Assembly: GCF_045207785.1 (NCBI RefSeq)
Contig: NZ_CP108777.1
Coordinates: forward strand, 744,001 to 808,000
Length of the DNA stretch: 64,000 nucleotides
Source of the DNA: Embleya sp045207785
GTDB lineage: Bacteria; Actinomycetota; Actinomycetes; Streptomycetales; Streptomycetaceae
Direction of reading: 5' to 3'
Numbering within the stretch: the stretch's first letter is position 1; each line of letters starts with the position of its first letter. Under the pieces are notes generated by a model that saw only the letters and a list, made by a program, of their open reading frames with translations, was not told the DNA's origin and searched no databases. The position numbers and the translations under genes were made by a program. Positions 23,536 to 32,076 of the stretch are shown here, piece after piece.

Positions 23536-24984
23536 TCAGCCGGCCACGGGCGGCGGCCATGGGGCCTGCCGCGGCCACGGCGCGGCCTCCTCCAACTGCG
23601 CGGCGACCCGCAGGAGTTGCGCCTCGGCACCCATGCGACCGGTGAGCTGGATCGCCACCGGCAGCCCGGCCTCGTCGAAGCCCGCCGGCACGCTCGCCGA
23701 GGGAAGTCCGGTGACGTTGAACACCGAGGTGAACCACGTCAGTTCGGCGGCGCGGGCGAACATGCTCGGCGGGTTGCTCGTATCCAGCACGCCGAGTTCG
23801 GGTACCGGGACGCCCAGCGTGGGGCTCAGCCACACGTCGTGGGAGTCGAAGAACGGTGCGACTTCGCGGCCGATCCGCACGACCGCCTGGAGCGCCCGCA
23901 CCAGGTCCTGGGCACCCATCGCGGCCGTGCGGTCGTGGATGACCCTGGTGAACGGTTCGAGGTCGTCGTCTCGCAACTCCCGGCCGAGCGCGGCGAGTCG
24001 GTCCTCGATCCGGACGTGCGTGGCCGCCGCCATCACCTGGCCGAGCGCTCGGCCCGTCGCCGGGCCGTCCCAGACCGGCGCGCCCTCCTCGACATGGTGG
24101 CCGAGTTCGGCGAGCAGCGCCGCGGTGCGCTCGACCGCGCGTACCGCCGCGGGGTGGGCGTCGCGTCCGTCCGCGTTGGTCGTCGCGAAGCCGACGCGCA
24201 GCCGGGCGGGCGCGGTGTCCAGCGAGGCGAGGAACGAGCCGGCGGGCGGTTGCGGCAGCGCGGCGTGGGGGTCGCCGGCAAGGGGGCCGGCGACGACGTC
24301 GAGCAGCGCGGCCGAGTCCCGGACCGTGCGGGTGACCGCGTGCGCCATCGACAGCGGGTAGGCCAACGCGGACAGCCCGTGGTCGTCGGGGACGCGACCG
24401 CGCGAGGGCTTGAGTCCGAAGAGTCCGCAGCAGGCCGCCGGGATGCGGATGGAGCCGCCCCCGTCGTTGGCGTGCGCGGCGGGCAGCATCCCGCCGGCGA
24501 CGGCGGCGGCCGAGCCGCCCGAGGAGCCGCCGGTGGAGTGGGTGGTGCGCCAGGGGTTGTGCGACGGGCCGTGCAGGAGCGGTTCGGTACTGGCGTTCTT
24601 GCCGAACTCGGGGGTGTTGGTCTTGCCGACGACGACGAGTCCGGCGCGGCGATATCGCGTCGCCAGTACACCGTCCCGCTCGGCGACCGCGTCGGCGAAC
24701 AGGCGCGAGCCCTCGGTGGTCACCATGCCGGCGACGTCGCAGCCGAGGTCCTTGACCGCGAACGGGACGCCGCGCAGGGGGCCGTCGGGCAGCTCCGCCG
24801 CGGCCTCGGCCCGGGCCGCCTCGAAGCGCGTGGACACGAACGCGCGCAGCGTCGGGTCGCGCTCCTCGATGCGGGTGACCACCGCTTCGAGGAGCTCGGC
24901 CGGTGTGACCGCGCCTTGGCGCACGAGGCCGGCCAGGCCCACCGCGTCGTGGTCGTCGAGGAGCTCGCTGGTGTTCATCGTCAT
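23536..24984 (-). CDS. Amidase signature family hydrolase
   Basis: The product has 482 residues from the ATG at 24984. The Ser-cisSer-Lys triad is in place: K78 (FAVKDLG), cis-Ser S154 in TGGSSGGS and nucleophile S178 in GGGSIRIPA, 24 residues apart as in the family. FGLKPSRGRVP follows. The stretch LSALAYPLSMAHAVTRTVRDSAALLDVVAG resembles the 6-aminohexanoate-cyclic-dimer hydrolase branch more than GatA. It hydrolyses a small amide, probably cytoplasmic as no signal peptide is seen. The promoter region carries a duplicated 19-bp element. Confidence 0.9.
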   Translation of the reverse strand: MTMNTSELLDDHDAVGLAGLVRQGAVTPAELLEAVVTRIEERDPTLRAFVSTRFEAARAEAAAELPDGPLRGVPFAVKDLGCDVAGMVTTEGSRLFADAVAERDGVLATRYRRAGLVVVGKTNTPEFGKNASTEPLLHGPSHNPWRTTHSTGGSSGGSAAAVAGGMLPAAHANDGGGSIRIPAACCGLFGLKPSRGRVPDDHGLSALAYPLSMAHAVTRTVRDSAALLDVVAGPLAGDPHAALPQPPAGSFLASLDTAPARLRVGFATTNADGRDAHPAAVRAVERTAALLAELGHHVEEGAPVWDGPATGRALGQVMAAATHVRIEDRLAALGRELRDDDLEPFTRVIHDRTAAMGAQDLVRALQAVVRIGREVAPFFDSHDVWLSPTLGVPVPELGVLDTSNPPSMFARAAELTWFTSVFNVTGLPSASVPAGFDEAGLPVAIQLTGRMGAEAQLLRVAAQLEEAAPWPRQAPWPPPVAG

Positions 24985-24998
24985 GCCTCGTTCTCGCT

Positions 24999-25056
24999 TG
25001 ATCCGGCCCATCGATGACCTGATCCGGCCCATCGATGAATTGCATGATGTAGTCAA
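24999..25056 (-). promoter_or_regulatory. Duplicated 19-bp operator-like element and -35 box upstream of the amidase
   Basis: TGATCCGGCCCATCGATGA occurs twice without mismatch, at 24999-25017 and 25020-25038, a 21-bp period equal to two helical turns. Each copy contains the palindrome ATCGAT. The minus strand also has TTGACT at 25056-25051. The first copy lies 14 nt before the amidase start, so a bound dimer pair would block transcription. No regulator gene is adjacent. Confidence 0.55.
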
Positions 25057-25274
25057 GGAATCGAGATGACAAGGACATCCGCCCACGCACACCTCTCGCC
25101 GCCTCTCGGCGGCCGGCCCAAAAGGCGCCGACGCGACGGCGTCCGCCGGGTCGGGCGAGCCGCATCGTCGGCTCGCGAAAACCCGCCCGGCGCGCATCGC
25201 GCCTCGCGTACCGGGGAACACGAGGCGCCCGCCATCGGTTAACCACGCAGGGCGACGCGAGGAGAGTGTTCGGC

Positions 25275-26408
25275 ATGGCGGAAAAGCGATCGGCACGGCG
25301 GCTGGCCGCGAGCGGGGCGGCGCTAGCCGCCACCGGGTGGGCGCTGCGGAAGGTCCCGGCGGAGCTGGGCGGTAAGGCCACGGGCGAGCGGCTGGCGCGA
25401 GTCCTGCGGTCACCGCAGTTCCACGACGGCGCGTTTCGCAACCCCGTCCCCGCCGACCTGGTCGAGCCGGGGAACGCGCCGAAGATCCTCGCGCAGATGC
25501 TCCGGGACCGAAACGAACGCCGGCCCGCGAGTGCGGTGCCGCTGGTGGCCTCGCCGGCCACCCCGCCGTCCGAGGACGGTCTGAGCGCCATCTGGTACGG
25601 CCATGCCACCACGCTGGTGGAGATCGAGGGACGGCGGGTGCTGTTCGACCCGGTGTGGAGCGACCGCGTTTCCCCCTCCCAGCTGGTCGGCCCGCGGCGG
25701 TTGCACCCGATGCCCGTCCCCCTTGCGACGCTTCCGACCCTCGACGCGGTGGTCATCTCGCACGACCACTACGACCACCTCGACCGGGCGACGGTACGCG
25801 CGCTCACCGCGACGCAGACCGCGCCGTTCCTGGTGCCCCTCGGCATCGGCGCCCACCTGGAGCGCTGGGACGTACCCGCGTCCCGCATCATCGAGCTCGA
25901 CTGGGAGGAGGACGCGGTCGTCGCGGGCCTGAGGTTCACCGCCACCGCGGCCCGGCACTTCTCCGGCCGCACCCTCCGGCGCAACGACACCCTCTGGGGC
26001 TCCTGGGTCGTCCAGGGCGCACAGCGACGGGTGTTCTACGCCGGCGACTCCGGCTACTTCGACGGCTACGCCCGAATCGGCGCCGCGCACGGCCCCTTCG
26101 ACCTGACCCTCATACCGATCGGCGCCTACAGCCCGAACTGGCCCGACATCCACATGAACCCCGAGGAGGCCGTCACCGCCCACCTGGACCTGGGCGGAAA
26201 GCTCCTCCTGCCCGTGCACTGGGCGACGTTCAACCTCGCGCCCCACCCGTGGGCCGAGCCCGTCGACCGCCTGTGGCTCGAGGCCAAGGCGAAGGACGTA
26301 CACCTCGCGATCCCCCTGCCCGGCGACCGCGTCGACGCGGGTGACGCCCCACAGATCAGCCCCTGGTGGGAGCTTCTCAAGCCCCCGACGCCACCCGCCG
26401 CACGCTGA
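25275..26408 (+). CDS. Metallo-beta-lactamase-fold hydrolase (UlaG / NAPE-PLD-like)
   Basis: The product has 377 residues from the ATG at 25275, which has GGAGAG at 8 nt; an in-frame ATG at 25266 is less favoured. The zinc-binding motif is VVISHDHYDHLD, preceded by IWYGHATTLVEIEGRRVLFDPVWSDRVSP. Later ligands lie in ARHFSGRTLRRNDTLWGSW, YAGDSGYFDG and LLPVHWATFNLAPHPW. This pattern is that of the large MBL branch related to N-acyl-phosphatidylethanolamine phospholipase D. The N-terminal 35 residues are Ala-rich and may hold a weak hydrophobic anchor. Substrate unknown. Confidence 0.87.
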   Translation: MAEKRSARRLAASGAALAATGWALRKVPAELGGKATGERLARVLRSPQFHDGAFRNPVPADLVEPGNAPKILAQMLRDRNERRPASAVPLVASPATPPSEDGLSAIWYGHATTLVEIEGRRVLFDPVWSDRVSPSQLVGPRRLHPMPVPLATLPTLDAVVISHDHYDHLDRATVRALTATQTAPFLVPLGIGAHLERWDVPASRIIELDWEEDAVVAGLRFTATAARHFSGRTLRRNDTLWGSWVVQGAQRRVFYAGDSGYFDGYARIGAAHGPFDLTLIPIGAYSPNWPDIHMNPEEAVTAHLDLGGKLLLPVHWATFNLAPHPWAEPVDRLWLEAKAKDVHLAIPLPGDRVDAGDAPQISPWWELLKPPTPPAAR

Positions 26409-26486
26409 CCCACACACACAGGAGCGCCCCGCCCCGGGGAGCACGGCCGAGCGAACGGCCGAGCGCTCCGCCGGGACGGGGCCCGG

Positions 26487-27743
26487 TCACCCCGAAGGGG
26501 CATCGTCCGTCCGGGGTGGTCCCCAGGCCGGGTCGAGGTCGGCCGGGGGAACGGGCGCGCTCCCGTGCTCCCCGCCCCTGGGGGTGGCCAGCAGTTCCCG
26601 GCCGCGTTCCGGCGTGATCAGCGGCCCCAGGATCGGGTCCGCGAGCAGGCCCAAGGGGGCGAGGTGATCGGGGCCCACGGGTTGCCACGTGGGGAGCGCG
26701 GCGAGCAGGGTCCGCCACGCCGCACCCGTCTCGCCGCACCGCGCCTGCTCCCGCGCCGTGTCCACGGCTCGGCCGAACGCACCCTGTGCGGTGTATCGGT
26801 AGGTCCGGTCGCGTACCCGCCGCAGCAGTTCGTCCGCCGACGCGCGGACCTCGTCGGAGACCGACCCGAAGTGGTACGACCAGACCGCGTCGTCGTGTCC
26901 GTTGTGTACATGCAAGTCCGCCAGCGCGGGCAGGAGCTCCGAGGCGTACACCGGATCGACCGCGTGCCCGCCGAAGTTCACGAGATACGTCTCGCCCAGC
27001 AGCCGCCGGATCTGGTCGCGCAGCGCCCGCGCCCGGGGCCTGCCGTACGCCTGGGCGTTCGCGAGTTCCGTCTCGGCCCGCTCGTACGCTCCGCCCAACG
27101 CGTCGCGCCGGGCGACCTCCAGGGCCGCGTCCAGCGCCCGCGTCGTGGCGTTGACGAACTCCCGGCCTGAGCCGCCCCCCGCCCGCAGGCTGTGGAACCC
27201 GCGGTGCATCGCGACCATGAACTCCCGGAAGGACGCGTAGCGTTCGGGCAGGTCGCCCGCCCAGGCACGGCAGTAGTACACGGCCCACTCGCCGTCGGCG
27301 TCCACGTCCATCGGATCCAGGAGGACGTACGTGGCGTCGGACTCCGCGTCCAGTTGCAGCGCGCGCGTCCACATCCCGGCGAGCAACACCATCTCGGGCG
27401 TGGAGTCCTCGTCCAACTCCTCTTCGTACAGCTCGGCGAGGCCGGCTTCGTCCTCGTGCCAGCGCACCCCCTCGGTGCCCGCGAGCAGCCAGACGAAGCC
27501 ACCCGCGTGCCGCCAGCCGTCGGTGACATCCAGGAACTCCCGGTACGACGGCGGGAGCCGGCGTCCCAGCCGCTCCTCCAAGGCCGCGATCCGCGTGGCG
27601 GGAGCCGGATCGAAGCCCAGTCGACGGGTACGGCGGGCCTCCTCGTCCTCCGGGTGGAGGGACTCGGCGGGGTCCCAGGAGTCGGCCCATTCCTCACTCC
27701 ACCGATCGAGAAAGGATCGCCAGTCGAAACTCGTGTCAGCCAT
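26487..27743 (-). CDS. SMI1/KNR4-domain protein
   Basis: The product has 418 residues from the ATG at 27743 (GAGGA upstream). The N-terminal part is a SMI1/KNR4 (SUKH) domain: IAALEERLGRRLPPSYREFL, VTDGWRHAGGFVWLLAG, then a very acidic stretch (EEELDEDSTPEMV). The C-terminal half (about 200-400) is helical with RAETELANAQAYGRPRARAL and TGAAWRTLLAALPTWQPVG and is not recognised. SUKH proteins often act as immunity proteins in toxin systems, but many actinomycete copies are stand-alone. No toxin gene is adjacent here. Confidence 0.75.
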   Translation of the reverse strand: MADTSFDWRSFLDRWSEEWADSWDPAESLHPEDEEARRTRRLGFDPAPATRIAALEERLGRRLPPSYREFLDVTDGWRHAGGFVWLLAGTEGVRWHEDEAGLAELYEEELDEDSTPEMVLLAGMWTRALQLDAESDATYVLLDPMDVDADGEWAVYYCRAWAGDLPERYASFREFMVAMHRGFHSLRAGGGSGREFVNATTRALDAALEVARRDALGGAYERAETELANAQAYGRPRARALRDQIRRLLGETYLVNFGGHAVDPVYASELLPALADLHVHNGHDDAVWSYHFGSVSDEVRASADELLRRVRDRTYRYTAQGAFGRAVDTAREQARCGETGAAWRTLLAALPTWQPVGPDHLAPLGLLADPILGPLITPERGRELLATPRGGEHGSAPVPPADLDPAWGPPRTDDAPSG

Positions 27744-27822
27744 GACGAGTATCCTCGCGCCCGGCACCGACACCTTCCCGCCGATGCGCCAGAAGACTCA
27801 TGAGTCTTCCGGGCCCGGGCCA

Positions 27823-28584
27823 CTACCTACCGCGAGGCTTGCCGCGTTTGCCGCCCTTGGGGGCGCCGGAACCGCCCCGTGGGCTCTTGGCGGTCGACCT
27901 GCCGGCGGCGGGCTTGTGCCGCGCGCCGCCCGAATCGGGACGCTTCTTCTGCTTCGGCTGTGGTGGGGTCGGGGTGCGACCCCGTGAGCTGTTGACGGTC
28001 CGCCCGCGGACGATCCCGATGAACTCCTCCACCAGCTCGGTGGTCTCGTGCTCGGGCCACGACAGCGCGACGCGTGACTCCGGGGCGTCCGACACCGGCC
28101 GATACGTGAGGTCCTTGCGGTGGTGCAGGCGGGCCAACGACTGCGGGACGACGAGCAGCCCCACTCCGGCCGCCACCAGCTCGACGGCATCCGCCGTGGT
28201 GGCGGGGCGCTCCTTCGCGGGCAGCCCCGGACGGTGCTCCCACTCGAGGGTGTCGTCGAGGGGATGCAGCACGATGTCGTCGGCCAGATCCGCGGCGGAC
28301 ACCTCTTCGGCCGCGGCGATGACGTGGTCCTTGGGGATCACGACCACCGTCGTCTCGGTGTAGAGGGGGATCGCGCTGAGGTCCGTCCGGTCGATCGGCA
28401 GCCGCACCAGTCCGGCGTCGGCGGCGCCGCCCCGCAGGGCGTCGGCCGCCTCGGCGGCGGACATCGCGCTCAGCGTCAGTGGGACGTCGGGCAGCCGCTC
28501 ATTCCAGATCCGCACCCACTTGGTGGGTGTCACCCCCGGGACGTACGCGAGCCTGAACGAAGGGGGTGCTTCCATGCCTGTCAC
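27823..28584 (-). CDS. LysR-type substrate-binding domain protein without DNA-binding domain
   Basis: The product has 253 residues (or 250 from the ATG at 28575). It begins directly in a LysR effector domain: FRLAYVPGVTPTKWVRIWNE, LPLTLSAMSAAEAADALRGG-like segments, IPLYTETTVVVIPKDHVIAA, VELVAAGVGLLVVPQSLARL. There is no helix-turn-helix. The last 60 residues are a Lys/Arg/Pro/Gly-rich tail (KQKKRPDSGGARHKPAAGRS) that could bind nucleic acid nonspecifically. It is divergent from the DUF5997 gene, a pairing I recall as common in actinomycetes, which suggests a shared role. Confidence 0.8.
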   Translation of the reverse strand: MTGMEAPPSFRLAYVPGVTPTKWVRIWNERLPDVPLTLSAMSAAEAADALRGGAADAGLVRLPIDRTDLSAIPLYTETTVVVIPKDHVIAAAEEVSAADLADDIVLHPLDDTLEWEHRPGLPAKERPATTADAVELVAAGVGLLVVPQSLARLHHRKDLTYRPVSDAPESRVALSWPEHETTELVEEFIGIVRGRTVNSSRGRTPTPPQPKQKKRPDSGGARHKPAAGRSTAKSPRGGSGAPKGGKRGKPRGR

Positions 28585-28642
28585 TCCGTCAGGTTACCGG
28601 CCATGGTCGGAGGTATCGCACACGCTCGCTACTCTTGACACC

Positions 28643-29092
28643 ATGACGTCGCACAAGACCACCCAGACGATGAAGCCCGCCACTGCGGCGAAGAAACTGG
28701 GTGTGTACCTCGAGGCCACCCCCAGCGAGTTCCAGGAGGGTGTCGTCTCCCGCGACGAGCTGAACGCACTGCAGGCCGATCCGCCCGAGTGGCTCCAGGA
28801 ACTGCGACGCAACGGCCCGCACCCCCGGCCGGTGGTCGCGGCGAAGCTCGGCGTCTCCATCGCGGGCCTCGCGCGCGGCGGAGTCACCGAAGCCCTCACC
28901 ACGGAGCAGATCGAAGCGCTGAAGGCGGACGGTCCCGATTGGCTGCAGCACGAGCGCGCCACCCAGGCCGAGGTCCGCAAGGAAGCGGTGCGCATCAAGG
29001 AGAAGAACCGGGCGAAGACCGAGGAGCAGAAGGAGAAGGAGAAGGGCAAGAGCGCGGGGCGACGCGATCAGCCCCGCCGAGCGCGCTCCTGA
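28643..29092 (+). CDS. DUF5997-family protein
   Basis: The product has 149 residues from the ATG at 28643. Conserved features are MKPATAAKKLGVYLEATPSE, LNALQADPPEWLQELRRNGP, HPRPVVAAKLGVSIAGLARG and EALTTEQIEALKADGPDWL, followed by a charged coiled tail (KEKNRAKTEEQKEKEKGKSA). The two halves look like repeated helix-turn-helix units, suggesting DNA or RNA binding. There is no ribosome binding site; TACTCT at 28630-28635 lies 7 nt before the ATG, consistent with leaderless translation. The function of this family is not established. Confidence 0.82.
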   Translation: MTSHKTTQTMKPATAAKKLGVYLEATPSEFQEGVVSRDELNALQADPPEWLQELRRNGPHPRPVVAAKLGVSIAGLARGGVTEALTTEQIEALKADGPDWLQHERATQAEVRKEAVRIKEKNRAKTEEQKEKEKGKSAGRRDQPRRARS

Positions 29093-29112
29093 CCCTCCCT
29101 CTCTCGCACGCA

Positions 29113-29170
29113 CGACAGCGCGGCGGCAACCGGTGCACCCTCGGGCACCCCGGTCGCCGCCGCGCTGTCG
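29113..29170. terminator. Long bidirectional hairpin terminator
   Basis: CGACAGCGCGGCGGC (29113-29127) pairs perfectly with 29156-29170, and ACCGG/CCGGT and GGTGC/GCACC extend the stem inward. It lies between the 3' ends of DUF5997 (+) and the M1 peptidase (-). Confidence 0.85.
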
Positions 29171-29195
29171 TCGCTCCCGAATCCTCGCGGGTCCG

Positions 29196-30593
29196 TTACG
29201 GCGTCGCGGGCTTGCCCTGCCCGTACAGCCAGGTCGCGAACATCGCGTCCAACTGCTCGCCGGAGATCTTCTCGCTGAGAGCGATGAACTGGGCGCTGTC
29301 GCCGTGACCGTAGCGGTGGTCGGTGGCCCATGCCTTCAGGATGGCGAAGAAGTCCTTGTCACCGACGGTCTGGCGAAGCTTCTCCAGCACCATGGCGCCG
29401 CGCTCGTACGGCGGCTTGGCGAAGAGGTGGGCGCCGTCGCCCGGGTCGCCGGCCGGGAAAGCCCAGAGCCTGTCGGTGGCGGGCAGGGCGTAATCGTCGG
29501 CGAACTTCTGGGCGGTGCTGGAGCCGCCGTGATCGGCGTCCCAGAGCCACTCGGCGTAGGTCGCGAAGCCCTCGTTCAGCCAGATGTCCTGCCACTTGGT
29601 GAGACTGACGGAGTTTCCGAACCACTGATGCGCGGTCTCGTGCACGAGGGTGTCGATGTCGGGGGCGCGGTCGTAGATGGGCCTGGTCTGGGTCTCCAGG
29701 GCGTAGCCCACGTCGGGGGCGTCCTCGACGATGGCCCCGGCGGAGTCGAACGGGTACTTGCCGAAGAGCTTGGTCTGCGCGTCGATGATGGCGGGGAGCT
29801 GGGCCAGCACCGGCGCCGCTTCCTCGGCCTGGCTCGGGACGACCGCGTTGTAGACGGGGATGCCGCCCGCCGTCACGTACTGCTCGGTCTGGAACTTGGC
29901 GATGCTCGCGGTGGCCAGGTAGGCGGCCATCGGCTGGGACTCGCGCCAGGAGAAGGTGGTCTTCCCGTGCTGACTGCGCCGGTCCCGGAGCCGGCCGTTG
30001 GACACGGCGGTCCAGCCGTCGGGAACCGTGACGGCGACGTCGTAGGTGGACTTGTCCTTCGGGTGGCTGTTGCTGGGGAACCAGGTCATCGCGCCCTGCG
30101 GCTCATTGGCGACGAAGACCGAGTCGTCGGGCTGGATGATCCAGCCGTCGGGCGAACCGTCCGGGTCGATCACATTCGCCGGGACACCCGAGTAGGTGAC
30201 GACGACGTGGAACTTGCGGCCCCGGTCCAGGGCGTGCTTCGGGGTGACCTTGAGCTCCGCGCCGCTGCGGCTGAAGGCGGCCTGCTTGCCGTCGATCCGG
30301 ACGCTGCCGACGTTCAGTCCGGACAGGTCCAGGTTGAAGGAGCTGAGCTTCTGGGTCGCGGTGACGGTGAGGTCGGCGGTGCCCTCGAGCTGTCTGGTCG
30401 CGGGGGTGTAGCCGAGGTCGAGGCCGTAGTGGAGGACGTGGTACCCGCCGTTGCCGGACAGCGGGAAGTAGGGGTCGCCGGCGCCGGGGGCACCGGGCGT
30501 GGCGCCACCCCCTTGGGAGGCACCCACCAGGAGGGCGGTGAGGACGGGGGTCGCGACGAGGGCGAGGAGGGGACGCGAGAACTTGGACGCCAA
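29196..30593 (-). CDS. Secreted M1-family zinc metallopeptidase
   Basis: The product has 465 residues from a proposed TTG at 30593, which has AGGAG 9 nt upstream; an in-frame ATG at 30659 lacks a ribosome binding site and would spoil the signal peptide. The signal (KFSRPLLALVATPVLTALLVGA) is followed by the M1 N-terminal beta-domain (HYGLDLGYTPATRQLEGTAD). The zinc site HETAHQWFGN (near residue 315) and the third ligand NEGFATYAEW, 18 residues on, are intact. The exopeptidase GAMEN motif is replaced by VEDAPDVGYALE, as in the short secreted actinomycete group. It lacks the ERAP-like C-terminal domain and probably trims peptides outside the cell. Confidence 0.88.
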   Translation of the reverse strand: MASKFSRPLLALVATPVLTALLVGASQGGGATPGAPGAGDPYFPLSGNGGYHVLHYGLDLGYTPATRQLEGTADLTVTATQKLSSFNLDLSGLNVGSVRIDGKQAAFSRSGAELKVTPKHALDRGRKFHVVVTYSGVPANVIDPDGSPDGWIIQPDDSVFVANEPQGAMTWFPSNSHPKDKSTYDVAVTVPDGWTAVSNGRLRDRRSQHGKTTFSWRESQPMAAYLATASIAKFQTEQYVTAGGIPVYNAVVPSQAEEAAPVLAQLPAIIDAQTKLFGKYPFDSAGAIVEDAPDVGYALETQTRPIYDRAPDIDTLVHETAHQWFGNSVSLTKWQDIWLNEGFATYAEWLWDADHGGSSTAQKFADDYALPATDRLWAFPAGDPGDGAHLFAKPPYERGAMVLEKLRQTVGDKDFFAILKAWATDHRYGHGDSAQFIALSEKISGEQLDAMFATWLYGQGKPATP

Positions 30594-31338
30594 GGTGTTT
30601 GCTCCTGTGTCGTGGCTGATTGCCGCGGTAGCGGCACAAGGGACATGGCGCACGATCAACTCACTGCCGGGTTCGCGTGATCGGGTCCCCTCACATGCGG
30701 CCGCCGGGCACGGCCACGCCGCGACGGACGAATCCGGCCTGACGAGGGGTCACCGACGTGGCACGCGCCCGCGCTCTCGACCCTCGCCGGGCGGCCGGAG
30801 AACTCGGGGCCCGCGATGAGGCATTCGGGGAGCCGAAGGTCCAAGCCCCCGGGGACCGCCTCCACAAGCACCGAGCTCCTCTCGTGCCACCACGTGCCGG
30901 CGAAGCGGTCCACGCCGGCAATTACTCTACGGTCGAACTCCTGCGCGACGCATATATTTCGCCCAATCATTCGAACGACGAACCCTCCGGCGAGTGGCTA
31001 CCCCAGTCCCCCACACCCGCGTCGGACACCGCTGCGTACACACCAGCGACACCAACGAGAAACACCCGAACGGACCCCGCCCCGAACGCCCGGCACCCCG
31101 GCACCCGTCGGTCGTTATCCGACGGCGTGGGCGTGCACGGGTGCGTCGTACGCGTCCGGTTCGGCCGAGTTCGTCAACCACCGGTACTGGTCGCCCTGTT
31201 CGGAATCGGCCCAGCGCAAGAGCCCGCCCGGGCGCGGGGAACATCGAGTACGGGGCAGGCGGGCCGTCGGCTCGCGAGCGGGAGGCGGTTGTTCGGAAGT
31301 AGCATCGGGCCCCTGGATCTTGCCGAAAGGGGTGTCGG
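30594..31338. other. 745-bp stretch without a supported gene
   Basis: It separates divergent genes. A more AT-rich patch near 30930-30980 may hold promoters. A 104-codon minus-strand frame (30656-30970) has no ribosome binding site or recognisable domain. No repeat or RNA gene is seen. Confidence 0.4.
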
Positions 31339-31932
31339 ATGCGGGCAATTATGGGCATAACGGTGTCGGCAGCCGCCGTGTTGTTGGTGGCGTGCAGTTC
31401 GGAGTCGTCGAAGGAGGGCAAGCCGGCTCAGTCGGCGTCGGCGTCCGCGGTCACGACCACGGCCGCGGCCGCGGCCACGCAGGCTCCGAGCACTCCGCCG
31501 CCTGCCGCGTCCGGGCAGCCGACATCGTCCCCGCCCGGAGGACAGACCGCACCGCCCTCGTCCGGAGGGCAGTCGGCGCAGGCCAAGTCGACGGCGGGGG
31601 CGATCCAGCGATACGAGCAGTTCCTCCACGCGTTGGGCCAGGAGGACATCGACACGGTCTGCGAGATTGCCGGGCCCGCGGCGAAGAGGGCGCAGGACCA
31701 AGGCTTCGGTCCATGCAAGACGACGTTCGCCATGACCTTCCAGATGATCTCCCCCGCACAGAAGAAGGCTCTGCAGGCCGCGACGGTCGACCCGAAACTC
31801 GTTGTCGTGCGTTCGCCCGACAAGATCGAGATGCCGGTCAAGGCGGTCAAGGCCACCACCACGTTCTCCGAGAGCAACCTCGGCAGTTACACCCTCGAGT
31901 ACATGAACAACGCGTGGTACATCACCGACTGA
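31339..31932 (+). CDS. Secreted lipoprotein, unknown function
   Basis: The product has 197 residues; AAAGGGG precedes the ATG. A lipoprotein signal peptide with lipobox LLVAC places the acylated cysteine at residue 19. A Ser/Thr/Ala/Pro linker (about 20-85) leads to a globular domain: IQRYEQFLHALGQEDIDTVC, CKTTFAMTFQMISPAQKKAL, and a C-terminal strand FSESNLGSYTLEYMNNAWYITD. The two domain cysteines may form a disulfide. The fold resembles the NTF2-like domains common in actinomycete lipoproteins, but this is inferred from layout only. Confidence 0.85.
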   Translation: MRAIMGITVSAAAVLLVACSSESSKEGKPAQSASASAVTTTAAAAATQAPSTPPPAASGQPTSSPPGGQTAPPSSGGQSAQAKSTAGAIQRYEQFLHALGQEDIDTVCEIAGPAAKRAQDQGFGPCKTTFAMTFQMISPAQKKALQAATVDPKLVVVRSPDKIEMPVKAVKATTTFSESNLGSYTLEYMNNAWYITD

Positions 31933-32076
31933 ACCGGTGCTCTCGCGGGCGCGTGGCCCGCCCGGTCGTGGGCACCCGGGCGCGTGGCGCCAGGCTGCCC
32001 AAGCGGACGACGCGGCTCGGCGGTCGCGCGTGGAGCGGGACGACGGCGGCCGCGACCCGGGACGCCGGCGCGTCGG

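Noticed and set aside
30656..30970. A 104-codon minus-strand frame in the gap upstream of the M1 peptidase
   Set aside because: No ribosome binding site, no domain, and composition close to random for this GC content.
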